Assembly: GCF_052324685.1 (NCBI RefSeq)
Contig: NW_027506900.1
Location: 201,001 to 265,000, forward strand
DNA: 64,000 nucleotides
From: Brachyhypopomus gauderio
Lineage: Eukaryota; Chordata; Actinopteri; Gymnotiformes; Hypopomidae
Direction: 5' to 3'
Below, piece after piece: positions 60,516-64,000 of the stretch. A program made the translations under genes and the position numbers. The notes beneath the pieces are model-generated. The model was given only the letters and a program-made list of their open reading frames with translations. It was not told the DNA's origin and made no database searches. Positions within the stretch are counted from its first letter, which is position 1, and every line of letters starts with the position of its first letter.

Positions 60516-63221
60516 TATCTTCAGATCAGAATTTTCTTAACCAGATATCTTGCAGTTAGTATATAATCTTTCTTCTAACAACACAGTGAAAGTTTGAACT
60601 TAGGCAGATCATTGAGTGAACAGAGGTGGGATAAAAAAGTGAAGATTAATTAAATGTACAGCACACTGTGTCAGGAAGCATTTTCACCTCTGACCTTGGT
60701 GTGTTCTGTCACAAACACCCAGTAGGCCTAGGCATAACCCTAACATGAGAAATAAGGTGTCTGTCATATATGACTTATTTTTAATTCTATTGAGTCAGAA
60801 ATTAACTATAGCAAATGGCCAGATATGTATTTCCAACCAGAAAAAGAATGTTAAAGGGGACTTGTAGAAATTCAACTCCAAAGACATAATGATCTGGTTT
60901 ACCAGACTTGGATTAAAACCCTGTATTTTATTCAATTGCAGAATCAATGGTTAATTACCATTGGAAATGTCTTTTAGTCCAGGCCTAATAAATAATCTAG
61001 ATCTTTGACACCAGACCAGTAATTCTAAGGCATCAAGACAGGAATAAGTATGCACGATACAACTTTGTCTAAAGATCTAAGCTGAAGTGTTCAAGTATTC
61101 TAAAATCAAGGTACTGTAATTTTAGTTTTATTTTATTTGTCAACAGAGGGCGATGTTGTACACATAATAATTAATTAAGCGTTTACAGTACATCTCGGCA
61201 GTCTTAGTTTCTGTTGATGGGGAATAAATGATCGAGTTATTTACACTCGATTTTAAAATTCAGCGTTTTAATGCGACTCAGCTTAGTAGCCTTGATACGT
61301 TACCTTGATAAATCCTTTCAGTTTATATCTCGTTGGAATCATTGATCCTCGTTTAATTAGTGGGTGTACGAAGAGAGCGTCGCAGACTTTTAGAAACAAA
61401 TTTGGTTGATGAGGCTGCAGTTATTTACGGTGTAGTAGTTAATTAACTGTTAGATATGGTTGTGCAAATGACACGAAAATTGGCCTAAGGATAAGCGGTA
61501 TTGAGAGAACAGTTCTTAACCGGTCTAAAGACAGAAAACCGGTTTAAACGTTACGTAACACACAGCCATACACAGGGTACTTGGCGCTGTGTGTAAGCTG
61601 AACTAAAGCAGGCGCATCCTCCTCACATGCTAAGGGCGCCTTAACCCAACGTTCAAAGACGCGAAGAATTAGACGATCATTTCAACTTTCGGAAAGGAAC
61701 GATCCTTATGTCAGGTCTTTTAACAGGCAAGACATCAAAAGCTCTTTCCTCGCTAATGCTTTGCGCTTCTTATAAATTAGCCGCCACCCGCGACATATCA
61801 AAGGCCCAAAGTATATTACCTGTATCTATTTAGAGGCTTTCTGTCACTGTATCATGTTAGATTATAAAAAACAAAGGTTGATGGCGTCCACAACCTTTTT
61901 GTGCAGCTTTTACAAAATGTAACTAATGTAATAATGGTGTCAGATAATTTAATCTGACCCTGTCCACATAACACAACCCTTTTTGTACTATAGCTACTAT
62001 AAAATTTTGTTGTTGTTGTTATTGTTGTGTTTGCAGTTTACTAGCTTTTTCCTTTTAGTTTTATTAATAAAGGAAGAAAAATGTTTTTCATTTCTGTGTC
62101 CACTTAAAATTCATTTGTAACAAAATTAATCACAGGCCATTGATTTAGTCTGTGTCTGTGCCGATGTCATAATCAAGCTGATAGACTGTACATTATTTTT
62201 GTAGAGACATGACCTCATGGGCTACCTGGGTTTTGCAGAGTGGGTTTGTTAGAACAAAAGAAGTCCAGTCACACCTGGCCCATCACATCAAACAACAATG
62301 TCCCCAAATAACTTTAAATTCATCAGCTCACAGCTGGCTTTGTGTAGGCAGACGTGGAGCTCAAAGCATACTCTGATGCAGACATTAAAGGGCTTGCACA
62401 GAAGATAATGGGTTCTGGCTCGTGCACTGTTCTTTGGTCTCTGGATGCTCTGGTGTTGCTCAATTCACCAGCATGCACCAGGTTTGCTTTTTCAAGCAAA
62501 GGTATCATATATGTGTGGGCCTAGCTTTCTTAAGTTATGTAAAAAGAAGAGATTTACAAAAAAAAACACAGAGACATACAGAGAGAGAGAGAGAGACTGA
62601 TGCAGAAAGAAAGAGAGAAAAATAGTACTCACAAAAGAGTATCAAGGTTGAGCTGACCCATCTCAAACATCTCATGTGTGTCTCATGCCTGCCCATCCAT
62701 CTGTGCCTGGGAGACGGGGCCACTCTGCATCACAGCCTCTTGTGTCTCTGCTACTGCGACCCACAGAATCATTACCTTAAGAGGGAAAGTCAGTGTGCTT
62801 TTCAAAATTACTGAAATGTTAAAGCTCTCAACACCAAGGATCTTTAACATGTTTTTTTTTGCTTGTTTGTTGTCAGAGGAAAAATATTCCTGCAGTGTGC
62901 AATGTCTGGATGGTTTACTCTTTCAAAGAACTCCATGATTACAGAAGTTAAATCCACTGTATAGAAATTTGAAAATGCTAACCAATGGAATATACACCAA
63001 CCTGCTCATGCCTATAAAGGTACAGAAGACAGTGTTGAGGACCAGAACCCACATATGATGAGGGATTTGTTGTGCATTTGATAGTCAACATATAGACACA
63101 TACTTCAAATAGACATTATTACCTCTATTTCTGTCCCAGGTTGGAAACTTGTATCATAGGTTTCTGTGTCGGTTTTTAATGCAATTCCGTGCATTACCAG
63201 TTTTGAGCAACATTTGTGATA
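60516..63221. other. Intergenic, middle part
   Basis: AT-rich. A short GA tract lies at 62580-62596. No coding exon, RNA gene or transposon end was recognised on either strand. Confidence 0.4.
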
Positions 63222-63640
63222 TTTACATTTACACTTATGGCAGTTAGCAGACGCTCTTATTCAGTGCGACTTACAAAGTGCTTTGCCATCTGCTTACAGA
63301 ATGCATCCTAGATAGTACAGTATATAGGTCAACATTCAAGATACCTTGAACCAGAATATTGCTAAATGCCAGTCAATCAATTCCAGTGCTTAATATTCCA
63401 AATAAACATAGGCTCAGTATCTCAAAAACTACAGGAATTGAAACCGTATTGGAAGAAGTGCAAATAAACATAGGTTCTGTACCATACAATGTAAAGTACA
63501 AGGACAAGTGCTGTCTGCAGTATTCGTGATAATTTAAGAACTCAACAAACAGGAGAGTTTTCAGTTTGAAGATGGCAATAGACTCAGGTCGAACAGCTAG
63601 TGGAAGATCGTTCCATCATCTCGGTGCCAGCACACAGAAT
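63222..63640. repeat. Dispersed repeat, copy 2
   Basis: Starts with a SINE-type tail in reverse (GCAGTTAGCAGACGCTCTTA, GTGCGACTTACAAAG). It shares ordered blocks with 3728-4110, including CTCAACAAACAGGAGAGTTT and GGAAGATCGTTCCATCATCT. Confidence 0.75.
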
Positions 63641-64000
63641 GATGCATTTTTCTCAAATTGACTTTAGGAACAGAATATCAGTTAGCTGACTCACAGGACC
63701 TACAGTCTCTATTATAAAGCCCCTCTCTGGTCCTTGGTTTTTGTAGTTTGTTATTGTATTAGCTTTTGGCTGTATGGATGGGGCTTGTCATGGCCAGACC
63801 ACAGACTCATCCCTCACCATCAGGATGGCTTCCACAACCCTGGGTTGTATGCATCTGAAGTACGGGGGTGCGTCCCCAGTCGAGCAGTGATGGAGCAAGC
63901 AGGTGAGAGTGCAGTCCCATACGTTAATCCCACGCTGCGGAAATGGCTCCAATCACATCGCCTGACATTCACTTACCAAATGAAAGCTTGGATTAATCAT

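Overview
This window is nuclear DNA from a vertebrate, most likely a teleost fish. Every gene found is a spliced vertebrate gene with GT-AG introns. The protein families (myosin V, ARPP19, BET1L, Kir6, CD59, PRDM11, PHF21A) are animal families. The sequence is rich in AC/GA/AT microsatellites, hAT and Tc1-like DNA transposons and tRNA-derived SINE tails of the kind common in ray-finned fish. A Kir6 channel that looks more like the fish-specific third Kir6 than mammalian Kir6.1 or Kir6.2 supports this. I cannot name the species. No bacterial, CRISPR, viral or operon-like system was seen.

Layout. 1-3 kb: 5' end of a myosin Va gene on the minus strand, which runs off the left edge. 4.3-5.8 kb: complete arpp19, minus. 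7.1-8.6 kb: complete bet1l, minus. It shares a short CpG-rich head-to-head promoter with a five-coding-exon Kir6-type channel gene, plus (9.85-12.39 kb). 14.7-15.3 kb: cd59, minus. 16.9-26.2 kb: prdm11, minus, with a long 3' UTR. Its last exon adds about 720 residues that look derived from a hAT-type transposase. 26.9-57.5 kb: phf21a (BHC80), minus, 16 coding exons with introns full of transposons and tandem repeats. 57.5-64 kb: intergenic, with a MITE and old dispersed repeats but no gene I can support.

I rebuilt each gene exon by exon from splice sites. Reading frames close exactly for arpp19 (118 aa), bet1l (110 aa), the Kir6 gene (438 aa), cd59 (119 aa), prdm11 (1142 aa) and phf21a (789 aa). 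Functionally the genes are unrelated neighbours: cargo transport, mitotic control, Golgi SNARE fusion, K-ATP channel, complement protection and two chromatin regulators. From general knowledge of the human genome, myo5a-arpp19 is a 15q21 pair, while bet1l, Kir6.2, cd59, prdm11 and phf21a lie on 11p. The window therefore spans a junction between two human synteny blocks. The most interesting items are the prdm11-hAT fusion exon, the intron-split Kir6 gene with an unusual tail, and two different hAT elements that carry a related internal module.
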